This document shows positions 8,086 through 18,672 of a stretch of 64,000 nucleotides of DNA, piece by piece. The stretch's first letter is position 1. Every line of letters starts with the position of its first letter. Made by a program: the position numbers and the translations under genes. The DNA is from Akkermansiaceae bacterium (GTDB lineage Bacteria > Verrucomicrobiota > Verrucomicrobiia > Verrucomicrobiales > Akkermansiaceae): contig CAJJBQ010000002.1 of assembly GCA_905182405.1 (NCBI GenBank), positions 620,001 to 684,000 on the forward strand. The letters are read 5' to 3'. The notes under the pieces were generated by a model. It was not told the origin of the DNA, searched no databases, and worked only from the letters and a program-made list of their open reading frames with translations.

Positions 8086-11000
8086 AAACACTCATTCCCC
8101 ATCTCGCCCTCGTTCTAGTTTTCGCACTCATGGTTCCGGTCCAGGCCGACCAAGCTGCTGACCTGGAAGCCAAGCTCAAAGAGACCGCCGAGTCCTCACC
8201 CACCGGAGCGAAGCTAATGAGCGAACTCATCGATCTCTATTGGAAAAACGAACAAGTCTTCGGACTCATCCGGACCACCGGAAAGTTCGCGCGCACCCAG
8301 ACCGAAAATCCAGAACGGGCCCCCATGATGCTGAAGCTCATCACCGGCTACGCCGTCACCGCCCGCCACGAAGACGTCATCGTGACCGGACGGCAATTCC
8401 TCGAAATTTTTCCGAAACATTCCCTAATCAACAAAGTCCGCGATCGAATCGCCACCGCCTATGAACATACCGGTCGTGACAACCTCGCCGCCGCCGAACG
8501 TCTTGTGATCTGGCAAAACGGCGGCACAACCGATCAAGGTGTCAACGCCCTGCGCTTGTTTATCCAAGCCAACAACGGAACCACCTACAAAAAAGCCTCT
8601 TCCCTCGCGGTCGCGATGCTCGCCAAGCTCCCCGCTGAACCTCTCCTTACCGGCGTGGGTTTTCAAGGCATGTATGCCGCCGAGAGGTCCGAGCAGTGGG
8701 CCGAGGGCTTGCAAATCGCCAAAGCTCTTGTGCGTCGTAACGCTCCGCTCAACGCGATCACGAAACGTGAACTTTGGTTCAAAACAGGACGCTTTCAGTC
8801 CAGCCTTGGACAATTTGAAAATGCCATCCAATCATTCCGAAAAGCGCTCACTCCCGGTCACGATGACATTCACCGAAGTCTCGTCGAGGCCATGATTAGT
8901 GCGGCCAAAGCCCCCTCGGAAATCGAGACCGAAGCCCGCCGCTACCTCGCCGCCTATCCGCACCACGAGGATCGCTACGCCCCCCTTACCCGCGCTGCCG
9001 AGGCCGCAGCCACTGCAAAGGACACCACTCGCGCACTCGCCATCGCGGAAGATATTCTCCTCCAAAATATCATCATCAGCGACCTGCCCCGGACCTACGT
9101 TCGCTGGTGTGGTGAGAACCTCAAACGCGCAGAGCAGGGTCTCCTTAAGCTGGTCGGCCAGAACCCTAACGGAGCAGGTCCGATGCGTGCCGTCCTTGCC
9201 CTCGATGTCTATCGCGACGGCCTGAAGGACACCGCCAAAGCCAGACGCATGGCGCTCGAATATCTCGCAAAATCTCCCAGCTCCGATGGCTGGTCCGAGG
9301 AAATCACGAGCTTCCTTTATAAATCCGCGACCGGTGAGGAAACTTTCCGAAAAAATCTCGCCGCCGTGAGTGCCAGCGCGAAAGCCTTCCCACACCTCGA
9401 GGGATTCCAGGACCGTGTCTGGAAACGTGCGCCAAAGGACAAACAACGTAATCGCACTTGGCAGGCCGCAAAGAAGACCCACCAGAACGATTCCGCGACA
9501 AAGCTCTGGAAGAGCACCCGCGAAAACGGGGGTAAATCCGGACAAGCGTGCCAACAGCTCCTCCAACAAAAACTCAACAAGGAGCAACGGCACCTCGTCT
9601 TGGCACGCCTGGCGTATGTCTACCGGCATCACCTCGGCGGTAAATCGAAGGCCAGCTCCGCGATGCACTACGAGAATCTTTGCAAAGAATTCCCCAAGGA
9701 CCTCAACGCTGCCGAGCAATGGCTCGAAGCCGCCGCCTACACTCAGAAAGAAGAAGTCGCGACCACTAAGCTCACCGCTGCAAAACACCTCCTCTCCATT
9801 TCCGCTGCTCCGTCCCACTACGACACCTGGTATCGCCTCGTCGAGACGAAGGACGAGGAAATCATCCGGAGGGCGATCCCTTGGATCACGCAATCGGCAA
9901 AGCAAAGCAAAAACAACTCCGCCCACTGCACCCGCATTGGCGATATCATGAACGAACTCGGCATGAAAACCGAAGCGGCCGCATGGTGGAAGTCGCACAT
10001 GGATCTGGACCCCAACGATCCGGAATACGTGTCTTGCGCACGTCGCCTCGCCTCAATCCTCGGGCCAGCGGCTGCCCAAACATTTCTCAAGTCCCGCGCC
10101 GCTGCCGACACCGACCACCACGGAACCTATGCTGCTGACTTCGCTAATTTACTCTTCCTCGCCGATAATCTCGACGCAATGGCATCGCTCCTCAAGAAAT
10201 CCCGTAACCGCGCCGACCAGGATCCCTTCCGCCCCTGGGGAATGGGCGAATGGCCGGCCCGCACTTGGTTGGAAACCGCCCGCAATGCCAAGCCCGAAGA
10301 CTGGCCGACGGATAAGAAAAACCGCGTTTTTGGTATGGTCCGCGATCTCCGCCTCGGCCGAGTCAGCACCGAAGCCGGAATGGAACTCCTCGCCAACAAA
10401 CCAAAGTCAATCGACCGCCTCCTCCACACCCAAAATCTCATTCAACAAGCCGACCAGCACCACGAATCATGGAAACGCATCTATCCCTATGCCCAGGCGG
10501 CCCTCGCCCGGGAGGACCTGGAGCTCGGTGCCACCATTCTCAACGGCCTCCTCAACACAATCCGCTCGGTCGGCAATGCCGAAACAACAGCAGCCCGCAA
10601 CCTCCTCCGCAAGGCCTACGGAAAAATGGGAAGCCTGAGTGCGGACATTCCTGCCGACAGCCCCATCGCCCCCCTCTTGCAAATCATCCTCCACCGCCGC
10701 CTTGGGGAAGCCGAACTTTCCGAGCAAGCTTACTACGCGAACAAGGAACTCTTCGACAAACACCGTGATGAACTGCCGGTCGAACTCCTCCTTTTCGGAG
10801 CGAAGATTCACATCGCCCAAGGAACTCCAGAAGACCACGCCCGAGCCGAGGACATCCTCCGAGGCTGGATGATCAAATTCGGCGAGTCTAAAAAGGTCGA
10901 CATTCGCGACAAGTCCCGCGTCCAACTCCTCCTCGCCCGCAACTACCAAAGGGCAAGACAGTTCGATATCGCCCGTGCCGAATTCACGACCGTCATGAAC

Positions 11001-14000
11001 ATCTACAAAGATCAACCCGAAGCCATCGAAGCCCGCTTTGGCATCGGTGAAACCTATATGGCGCAACGAGTCTATGACCAAGCTGGGGAAATATTCACCG
11101 ACCTCTCGCAAAACCTCAATCCGGCAATCGCAATCCGCGCCAACTTCCTCCAGGGAGTCCTCGCGATCCGTCAGGACGATAACCAAGAAGCCCGCAGGAT
11201 CTTCCTCACCATCCTGGAGCAAGCCCCCGATGCCGAACTTGCCAACGAAACACTCTACAACCTCGCCGAAGTCTATGGGATCGAACAACGCTTCCTGACC
11301 CAACTCGAAACGCTCCGCACCGTCGGACGCCTCGGTCAGGAATCAAAGCTCTGGCACACTCCCGGCAAGGCCCTCTCGGTCGTGGTACAAGACCCCGACC
11401 TCGGCATCAGCCGCGGTGACACCCGCATCCCGGTCGTCGTCCGCACCAACCCTGGAAATGATCGCGAGGAATCCTTCCTCACCAGCGGAGGCGCTGGCAA
11501 AGGAATTTTCCTCACCGAATTCCCAACCATCCTCGGCCAAGCAAATACCGGTGATGGCGTCCTTCAGGTCACCGGTGGCGACGTCATCACGGTAGACTAC
11601 CCCGAGGAGTTCAAAAAGCAGTTCCAATTCGAATTCCTCAGCAACACCCGCCTGCGCATCGCCTCGGACGGATCGCTTGAAATCGCCAGTAGCGAGATCA
11701 TCAACGAAGATGACGCGTCCTTCACCGACACCCTAAAAAAGGAAATTGCCGGCAATCAAGAAGAGCAATCACGCTCCGCATCCCGACCAAAGAATCAGGT
11801 CAAACCCGGTAACTTGATTTACCTCCAGGTCAAGGACGGCGACCGCGACCTCACCGCCGCCCAGGACAAGGTCAGCATCAAGCTCGCCTCCTCCAGTGGT
11901 GACGAGGTCCAGCTCATGATTGAGGAAGAGAGCCTTCACGGAGGAGTCTTTCTCGGCATGGCCCGCACCGGTGAGCTTCCAGCAGGGGCCAAAGCCTCCG
12001 ACTCCGCGCTCGACCACAGCCCGCTCATGGCAATCGACCATTCTCTCGACACCGCCTGGCGCAGCGAACCGGATGGCGCGGCCCCGAAATCGCTCTCGGT
12101 CGACATGAAGGAACTCCGCCCGACTGAGTCGATCATCCTAAGCTCCCCGCAGGCCGAACAAGAAGCTCCAGTTCGTATGCAAGTTCGCGGTAGCCACGAC
12201 GGACGGTTTTGGTTCAACCTCGCCGCCTTTCCTCCTGCAGACCCTGCGCCCCCACTCAAATTTCCGGAGACCGGGATGCACCTCCGCGTTTACAAAACGC
12301 CCTCCAAGAACTTGCGAGAGAAGTATTCCTGGAAAGAGATTGTCGATCTGGTCCAAAAGGTCGAGCCCAGCGAAATCAAGAAGGTCGACACCCTTTCGTG
12401 GCAAGCGCCCGAAGAAGGGACAGACGCTTACTTTCTTTTGTGGTCCGGCCCCTTCGTGCAAGAACGCGCGGGTGCCATCCGAATCGAAGTCTCCGGCCGC
12501 AACACCGCCGTCATGTTCAACGGACACCTCGAACTTCCCGTCGGCGCCGGAGAACAAAGCATCGACATCTTCGCTCCCCGTGGCGTGCATGACCTAACCA
12601 TCCTCACCATCGCTAGCCCCGAGGTGAAGTCCGTCGAAGCTCGCCGCGCCCGCGAAAACCGACAGTCATCCGCCATCACAATCCGTTCCTTCGGCGCCGC
12701 CGACTTCAACCCCGCCGCCGATATTCAAAAATTCACCCCCACTCCACCTGCCAAAATCAAACAAGAGGAAAACCGCTGGACACTCTCGATGCCGTTACGC
12801 GAGCTCCGCTACCTCGATTTCGAATTCCTCGAATACCGTGGCGAGGCCATCGCGATCAACAATGTCGAAATCAATGGAGGCGGCAATAAACATATGCCGC
12901 CAGCAGCCGACGTCATGGAACTCGCCCGCAATACGATCCTGGAATTGGCCCCGGGCGATACCGTCACTGTTTCCTACCTTGATGAACTCACCGCAGGAGC
13001 CGAACAACGCAACCGGCTCCTCAAACAATCGCTCACCGCCACCTACTACAACGGCGAAATCACCCCGATCAGTTATGACTTTGCCCGTAATGGTGACGGA
13101 TCGGTAAAAGGATCCCGCAAGGAACTCCTCCGCATCGAGCCCGGTGAACGGATCGTCGCCGAGGTCGTCGATTTCGATTTTGATATCGGGCTCGAACGGG
13201 ACCAAGTCGAAGTCGAGGTTCAGATCAATGCTGATCCGCCCTTCAAGCTCACCGCCACCGAAACTGGGGCCTCGACCGGGGTCTTCCTCGCCGAAATCGA
13301 CACCGCCGCCGAAGCCGCAGACGCAGACGGCAAAGTCGTCGTCAAAAAAGGCGACAAGGTCTACCTTCGCTACAAGGACACTCAGAACATCTTCCCCGGT
13401 CACGCCTTCTATCGAGAGACCACCGTCCTCCTCAACGAACCGACGGAAGCAAGCATTCAAATTGTGGACAGCGAAACGCCGGTGGAAGGAGTCCCGCGAA
13501 TCATCCCCATCGAGAGCCCTCGTCCCGACGACTTCGTCAGCAAGGTCGAATACCGGCTTCCGCTCACCGTGGAAGTCATCGATCCCGACCAAGCCCAAGA
13601 TTCTCGCAGCACCGTTCTCGTCGATGTCGTCACCAGCCAGGGCGCCAAAATCCAAGTGCAATGCGTCCTCTCCCGCGCCTTTGCGGTCGATGATGAAGCG
13701 CTCGCGGAAGCCCGTAACCCGGCCCTCCTGGAAGGACGCTTCGTGGGACAAATCCCTCTCCTCCTCGGTGGTCTGGAAAGCGCCACGATTGTCCCCGCCG
13801 ACGGTTCCTTACCCAGAGGAGGACTCGGAAAAATCATCCTTCCGATCGATAACGATCCTGAAGCAGCCCTCGACGATGGCTCCGACAAAACAACGGCCCC
13901 GCTTACCGTGCTCAGCGTCATCGGTAGCGACACCTTCACTGCCCGATACACTGATGACTCCCGACCGGATGGCGCGCAGACCTCACTCAAAGCATCTGCC

Positions 14001-15222
14001 GCCCTCTTCTCAGCCGCCACCCTCCAGATCACCGATCAGGAGTATTTGGAACCAGCCGAGATCGCCCACGTCGGTAAAAAAATCTTCCTCCGCCTCGAAG
14101 ACCCCGACCTCGACATTTCCAGCGATCGGGACAAAGCCCTCATCCGCATCGTCACCGCCAGCGGCGAGGACGAGACCATCGAGCTTGAGGAAACCCTCAC
14201 CCATAGCGGCGTCTTCAGCGCCTCCTTTCCGCTGCTCGCCCAAGCAAAACCCACCGCCGGAAACTTCAAGGGACGCATTGAAGCCTTCTTCGGGGATGAA
14301 ATCACCGTTGGATATCTCGACAACGTCCCGCAAACCCCGGACGGCCGACCCCTCATCGAACGGATGATCCCGGTCGCGATCGGCACCAATGGCGTCATGG
14401 CTGCCTTCAGCAAAGTTTACAAGGACGAGGAACTCGCCATCCAGACCCAGTTCCACATTGCCGAAAGCTACTTCGAGCTCTTCAAGAGTCACCGCAGGCT
14501 CAAGCACGACGAAGAAGCCGCCGCCGACCTAGCCTCCGGCCGTCGGATCCTCCGTGAACTCAAAGACGATTACCCAAATCCCAAATACGCTCCGCGCGTC
14601 TCCTACCTCCTCGGTCAGTTCGCCCAAGAAATGGAAGCTTGGGACGAGGCAATCGCCGCCTACGGATCCATCGTCCGAAACCACCCCGGCCACAACCTCG
14701 CCCCGGATTCCCAATACAAGCTCGGCCAATGCCACGAGGAAGCAGGCGAACTCGACGAAGCCCTCGAAGCCTACGTCACGCTCGCCGGCACCTACCCCAA
14801 AAGCCCCCTCATCGCCAACGTCATGCTCCGCATCAATGAGCACTTCTACCGTGAAGGAAGACCACGCAGTGGCCGCCTCGGTCGGCTCAAAATTCCTCGA
14901 GCGTTTCCCGAACCACGAATGGACCCCAAAGATGGCCTTCCGCATCGGTCAGTGCCACTACAAGCTCGAGGACTTCGCGAAAGGGGGGAAATCATTCGAC
15001 GCCTTTGCCAAGCGCTTCCCGGAGCAGGAACTCACCGCCCAAGCCCTATTCTGGGCCGGCGAAAGCTACCGCATGGGCAAGGACATTCCCAACGCCTTCC
15101 GCCGCTACAACCGCTGCCGCTGGGACTTCCCCGAAAGCGATGCCGCCAAATACTCCCGTGGCCGCCTTGCTCTTCCCGAGCTCTTGGCCCAATTTGAAAA
15201 AGAAGCAAATCTCGACGAATAA
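8082..15222 (+). CDS. Giant periplasmic TPR/beta-repeat protein (~2,380 aa), frameshifted near 3' end
   Basis: The start is TTG at 8082, overlapping the previous stop, followed by a signal peptide (TLIPHLALVLVFALMVPVQA). Approximate layout: helical TPR-like array 30-1085; beta-repeat domains near 1100-1190, 1240-1300, 1610-1790, 1825-1975 and 1990-2105; an F5/8-type (discoidin-like) insert near 1303-1400 (AIDHSLDTAWRSEPDG); a PA14-like beta segment near 1440-1530; and TPRs from 2115 to the end. Beta-repeats share a DPDxD-type loop and a GDxITVxYxD strand. The frame breaks at about 14853. The uninterrupted frame ends at 15197 with non-homologous residues, whereas the +1 frame continues a proper TPR tail (KMAFRIGQCHYKLEDFAKGG) to TAA at 15220-15222, 3 bp before exbB. 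This may be a recent mutation, an assembly indel or recoding. Role inferred: envelope scaffold acting with the ExbB/ExbD motor. Confidence 0.8.
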
Positions 15223-15225
15223 CCG

Positions 15226-15936
15226 ATGAACCAGTCCAACTCCACTCTCGCCGCCAGCTTCTTCGAGACCGGCGCGCTCAAACTTCTCCTCGAAGGCGGC
15301 CTCTTCATGTGGCCCCTCCTCGCGCTCCTCATCCTCGCCATCGCGGTCATCATCGAACGCTATCGTAGCCTCAAGCTCCTCGAAACCGACGCCAGCGAAC
15401 TCCGCGAAAAAGTCGTCAACCTCCTCTCCGAAGACAAGGTCGAGGAATCGCTCCAACTCTGCGACGCCGCCAGAGGCCCCGTCCCCGCCGTCCTCTCCAG
15501 CGGCCTCCGTAAATACCTCGTCCTCCGCCGCCTCAACTACGATCAGGCCCAGATGGAACAGCAGGTCATCAAGAGCATGGAAAACTACGGAGTCAACATC
15601 GTCGCCGCTCTCGAAAAGCACCTCCCGATCCTCGCCACCATCGCCTCGGTCGCCCCCATGCTCGGCTTCCTCGGCACCGTGCAAGGAATGATCGTGGCCT
15701 TCGGAGACATCGAAGCCAACATTGGTACGCAAAACATCGTACAAGCCGCCGCCTCCGGCATCCGCGTCGCCCTCCTCACCACCGCCTTTGGCCTCATCGT
15801 TGGCATTCCCGCTTACATGGCCTTCAACTACTTCACCGGCGTCATCAACGACTTCGTCCTCCAGGTGGAATCCTCCGCTGCCGAACTCATCGAAGTCGTC
15901 ACCCTCCGCCTCACTCTCGACAAGGGCTCCTCATGA
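15226..15936 (+). CDS. MotA/TolQ/ExbB proton channel family protein
   Basis: A 236-residue inner-membrane protein with three predicted spans: about 25-43 (LFMWPLLALLILAIAVIIE), 131-155 (HLPILATIASVAPMLGFLGT) and 180-203 (ALLTTAFGLIVGIPAYMAF). The conserved family block GFLGTVQGMIVAF is present. Members form the pentameric stator that conducts protons and energises TonB-, Tol- or gliding-type machines. It lies 3 bp after the giant TPR gene and overlaps the first exbD by ATGA, which strongly suggests translational coupling. Two ExbD partners follow, but no TonB or TolA with a recognisable C-terminal domain, so the machine it powers is not a standard Ton or Tol system. ATG at 15226 is the clear start. 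Confidence 0.93.
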   Translation: MNQSNSTLAASFFETGALKLLLEGGLFMWPLLALLILAIAVIIERYRSLKLLETDASELREKVVNLLSEDKVEESLQLCDAARGPVPAVLSSGLRKYLVLRRLNYDQAQMEQQVIKSMENYGVNIVAALEKHLPILATIASVAPMLGFLGTVQGMIVAFGDIEANIGTQNIVQAAASGIRVALLTTAFGLIVGIPAYMAFNYFTGVINDFVLQVESSAAELIEVVTLRLTLDKGSS

Positions 15937-16355
15937 AACTGAAACGCGGCAAGATGCTCATCGATCCGCCGGCTAGCGCCAGCTCGGACATCGCTTTCAT
16001 CCTCATCATTTTCTTCCTCGTCTGCGCCGCCGTGCAGCCGGAAACCGGCCTCGCCCAGGTTCTTCCGAAAACCGAGGAGAAAAAGGAACAGCAAGAACAG
16101 AGCAAAAACATCGAGGTCTCCATCACCCCAACCAGCATCGTCCTTAACGGCAGCCCGCTCCAACTCCCCGAGTTTACCCTACGCCTCAACGCCGCCCTCC
16201 AAAAAAAGACCCGCGATACCGACCGCGTCGTCGTCGTGAAGAGCGCCCCCAATACACCCTACCCGATCTGGATCCGCGTCTCCCAGGTCATCGAACAGGC
16301 CGGAGGCATCCTCACTCTTGAGTTGGAATCCAAACGCACCATCACCGTCGAATGA
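15933..16355 (+). CDS. ExbD/TolR family biopolymer transport protein (first copy)
   Basis: A 140-residue protein with one N-terminal span (SSDIAFILIIFFLVCAA) carrying the conserved membrane Asp (D19), the proton-path residue of ExbD/TolR/MotB-type stators. A charged linker (about 45-58) leads to a periplasmic domain with the usual VSITPTSIVLNGSPLQL and VVVVKSAPNTPYPIWIRV pattern. It overlaps exbB by 4 bp at the start and the second exbD by 4 bp at the end. Family membership is secure. The partner machine is inferred from the operon. Confidence 0.92.
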   Translation: MKLKRGKMLIDPPASASSDIAFILIIFFLVCAAVQPETGLAQVLPKTEEKKEQQEQSKNIEVSITPTSIVLNGSPLQLPEFTLRLNAALQKKTRDTDRVVVVKSAPNTPYPIWIRVSQVIEQAGGILTLELESKRTITVE

Positions 16356-16768
16356 AACTCCCCCGCAAAAAATTGACGGCCTCGGTCCCGGCCTTCGCAA
16401 TGGGCGACATCGGCTTCCTCCTGCTCATCTTCTTCGTCATCCTCGCCCGGGCCCAGGACGACAGCCACATCCAGTGGCAACCCGCCAAGCTCGCCGATAT
16501 TAAAATGGCCGCCGCACCCCTCGCCTCTGTCGCCATCGACTCCGGTTTCAAGGTCTACCTCGACGGTAAGGAAATCTCCCCCGACGAACTCGCCAGCTCC
16601 CTCTCCAGCGTCCTCGGCGACACGCCCGCCGGCCAACGCAACGTCTTCCTCAAAGTTCACAAAGAGGCCAAAGCCTCCCACTTCGAACCCGTCATCGCCG
16701 CCATCAGTGAAGCCGGTGGCGACCTCGTCCACATTCTCGAACCCGAAGAAACTTCTCCCACCCGATGA
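16352..16768 (+). CDS. ExbD/TolR family biopolymer transport protein (second copy)
   Basis: A 138-residue protein with a single membrane span after a basic N-terminus (AMGDIGFLLLIFFVILARA), again with an Asp at residue 19. The periplasmic domain shows SVAIDSGFKVYLDGKEISPDEL and a C-terminal helix region (ASHFEPVIAAISEAGGDLVHI) typical of ExbD. It is clearly diverged from the first copy, so the stator plug is probably a heterodimer, as seen in other systems with two ExbD proteins. It is translationally coupled at both ends by ATGA overlaps. Confidence 0.92.
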   Translation: MKLPRKKLTASVPAFAMGDIGFLLLIFFVILARAQDDSHIQWQPAKLADIKMAAAPLASVAIDSGFKVYLDGKEISPDELASSLSSVLGDTPAGQRNVFLKVHKEAKASHFEPVIAAISEAGGDLVHILEPEETSPTR

Positions 16769-17229
16769 AAGGCCAATCAAATAACACCGACGCATCACGT
16801 GAGTCCATGGCCAGCACCAAGGCCGACCTTCGCGAGCTCAAAACCAACTCCAGCGCCACCGTCCAGGAACTGCAGGAATTCCTAAGCCAGCTGCGAGGCA
16901 AAAGCCCCCAGGAAATGCTCGGCGTCGTCGCCTCCAGCCAACTCTTCCGCGCTACCATTCTCTCCATCATTCTCGTCACCGGAACCATCTTCGCCCTCAC
17001 CGCCTTCCCCTACTTTTTCGGGGAAGAACCCACCCCTGACTCCGAGCCCGTTACCAAGGCAATCTCCGCCCCACCGACGCCAGCTTCTTCCGTCACTGAT
17101 CCAAAAACCACCGACCCAGAAAAACCGGTCAATTTGGCCCCCCTCGGCGTCAACGACCAGCTCCCCGCTCCCCCGAACACGAATCCCCTCGAGGACAAAG
17201 GAGATAATTTTCTGAAGGATCTGGAGTAG
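16765..17229 (+). CDS. Single-span membrane protein with proline-rich periplasmic tail
   Basis: A 154-residue protein of no recognised family. Residues 1-62 are polar and helix-prone (KADLRELKTNSSATVQELQEF), residues 63-83 form one membrane span (ATILSIILVTGTIFALTAFPY), and the rest is acidic and proline-rich (EEPTPDSEP; SAPPTPASSVTDP; QLPAPPNTNP). Its place directly after exbB-exbD-exbD, with a 4 bp overlap, is where a TonB/TolA-like transducer would be expected. However, the topology has a long cytoplasmic N-terminus and no folded C-terminal domain. It may be a stator accessory or linker. The function is a guess from context. Confidence 0.7.
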   Translation: MKGQSNNTDASRESMASTKADLRELKTNSSATVQELQEFLSQLRGKSPQEMLGVVASSQLFRATILSIILVTGTIFALTAFPYFFGEEPTPDSEPVTKAISAPPTPASSVTDPKTTDPEKPVNLAPLGVNDQLPAPPNTNPLEDKGDNFLKDLE

Positions 17230-17254
17230 CCGAAATTCGCGATCTGCCACTCGG

Positions 17255-18652
17255 ATGCTCACTCAAGCGAAACGCCCCATCCTATTGACCGGAGTCTACG
17301 CGGTCCTCTGGTGTCTGCTTTGGATCGATGCCCATGCCTGGTTCCGACTGGGGATGTGGACCCTCACAATCGGATTCTTCTCCGCCCTTCCGCTCTGCTC
17401 CTACTGGATCCGCCGCCAGCGTCATGCTAGCGCTGTCGTTCGCCGCGCCGTCCTCAGCATTTGCTACCTCCCCCTCTGGCAACTCCTGGCCCATCTCCCC
17501 CTCCTCAACTTCTCCTACTCCCTCGCCGCCTCCCTAATCCGATTCGGCACCGCCGGAGCCTTTTTCCTCGGGCTGGCTTGGGCCGTCTGGTGGATCGACC
17601 GCGAAACAAAACGCGCGCCGAAACCAAGCAAAACAAATACCAAAAAGCGCACTTGGGACCCTCGCCAACTCGTGGCCTGGTATTTTGGCAACAAGAACAA
17701 CAAGCTTCGCCAATCCATCTTTACTCTCCTCACCTACACTTGCCTCTTCGGCATCATGACTCTCATCCTGACCCGCCTCTCTGGCTGCAGCCTCTACGAA
17801 TCGCCACTCGGCGGAGGCGAAGAGACCCAGCTCAAGCAGATCGTCAAAATCCAAAAGGTCATCGATAAGAAATATGTCATCAACCCCTACAGCAGTATCC
17901 TCTTCAACCCACCACCGATCGATGACGTCAAACTGGAGGTCCTCGAAGTCACCGAGCACCTCTACAAAATCGGCCAAGGAAAAGGCGATGGCGCCGGCTT
18001 CTCTGCTGGCACAACCCGAGGAAAAGTCCGCTTCATCCGCTTGAAATACGACGGCGGCGATTGGGAACAAGACATGGACCGCGGCTCCGACCTCAACCTC
18101 CTCACCGAATACGGAGTCCGCACCGGCCACCCCGTCAGCGATCGCCCCGAACCGATGGAGATTGGTCGCCTCAAGAGCTTCCCGGCCCGCAAAAGCCCGC
18201 CCATGGTCTACATGACCGGCCAGCAAAACATCAACCTGAGCGCCAAGGAACTTAAAATCATGCGTAGCTACCTCCTCGAGCACCACGGCATGCTTTTCGG
18301 CGACAACGGCGGGAGCTCCGGTTGGGAAGGACAGTTCGTTTCCATGATGCAAAAGATCCTCCCCAGAATCGAGCCAATCTCCGTCTACCTCGACCACACG
18401 ATCCACCGCATTCCCTACCCGCTGCCCCGCCTCCCCATCGTCGCGCCCCACGGTCGCTCCAACGCCCTTGGTTGGGTGGTGGACGGACGGCTCGTCGCCT
18501 ACTATCATCCAGGCGACATTGGCGACGCCTGGGCCGACGGCCATTCCGGCGTCCCACGCGCAGTGTGGGAATCCAGCTACCAACTCGGCGTCAACATTAT
18601 TTACTACGCCCACGCCGAATACAATAAATGGCTCGAATCGACAAAGAAGTAA
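17255..18652 (+). CDS. DUF4159 domain membrane protein
   Basis: A 465-residue protein. The N-terminal third has four to five hydrophobic spans (about 8-24, 32-50, 64-84, 88-112 and 160-180). The C-terminal two thirds is a DUF4159 domain with GKVRFIRLKYDGGDWEQDMD, a strand-turn segment PPMVYMTGQQNINLSAKE, LLEHHGMLFGDNGG, and the close WVVDGRLVAYYHPGDIGDAW. DUF4159 resembles class I glutamine-amidotransferase-like or ThuA-like folds, but no activity is established. In other bacteria it is often fused or linked to membrane parts. Here it follows the ExbB/ExbD set by 25 bp and precedes a TPR gene by 20 bp, suggesting it is a component of the same machine. Confidence 0.82.
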   Translation: MLTQAKRPILLTGVYAVLWCLLWIDAHAWFRLGMWTLTIGFFSALPLCSYWIRRQRHASAVVRRAVLSICYLPLWQLLAHLPLLNFSYSLAASLIRFGTAGAFFLGLAWAVWWIDRETKRAPKPSKTNTKKRTWDPRQLVAWYFGNKNNKLRQSIFTLLTYTCLFGIMTLILTRLSGCSLYESPLGGGEETQLKQIVKIQKVIDKKYVINPYSSILFNPPPIDDVKLEVLEVTEHLYKIGQGKGDGAGFSAGTTRGKVRFIRLKYDGGDWEQDMDRGSDLNLLTEYGVRTGHPVSDRPEPMEIGRLKSFPARKSPPMVYMTGQQNINLSAKELKIMRSYLLEHHGMLFGDNGGSSGWEGQFVSMMQKILPRIEPISVYLDHTIHRIPYPLPRLPIVAPHGRSNALGWVVDGRLVAYYHPGDIGDAWADGHSGVPRAVWESSYQLGVNIIYYAHAEYNKWLESTKK

Positions 18653-18672
18653 CCAGTCCCCTACCAACTCCT

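Noticed and set aside
8832..9998. Long minus-strand open frames opposite the giant TPR gene (also at 12795-13751, 10467-11303, 18694-20106)
   Set aside because: They are antisense shadows of GC-rich coding sequence. The plus-strand frames have signal peptides, TPR motifs and operon spacing; the minus-strand translations show no motifs.
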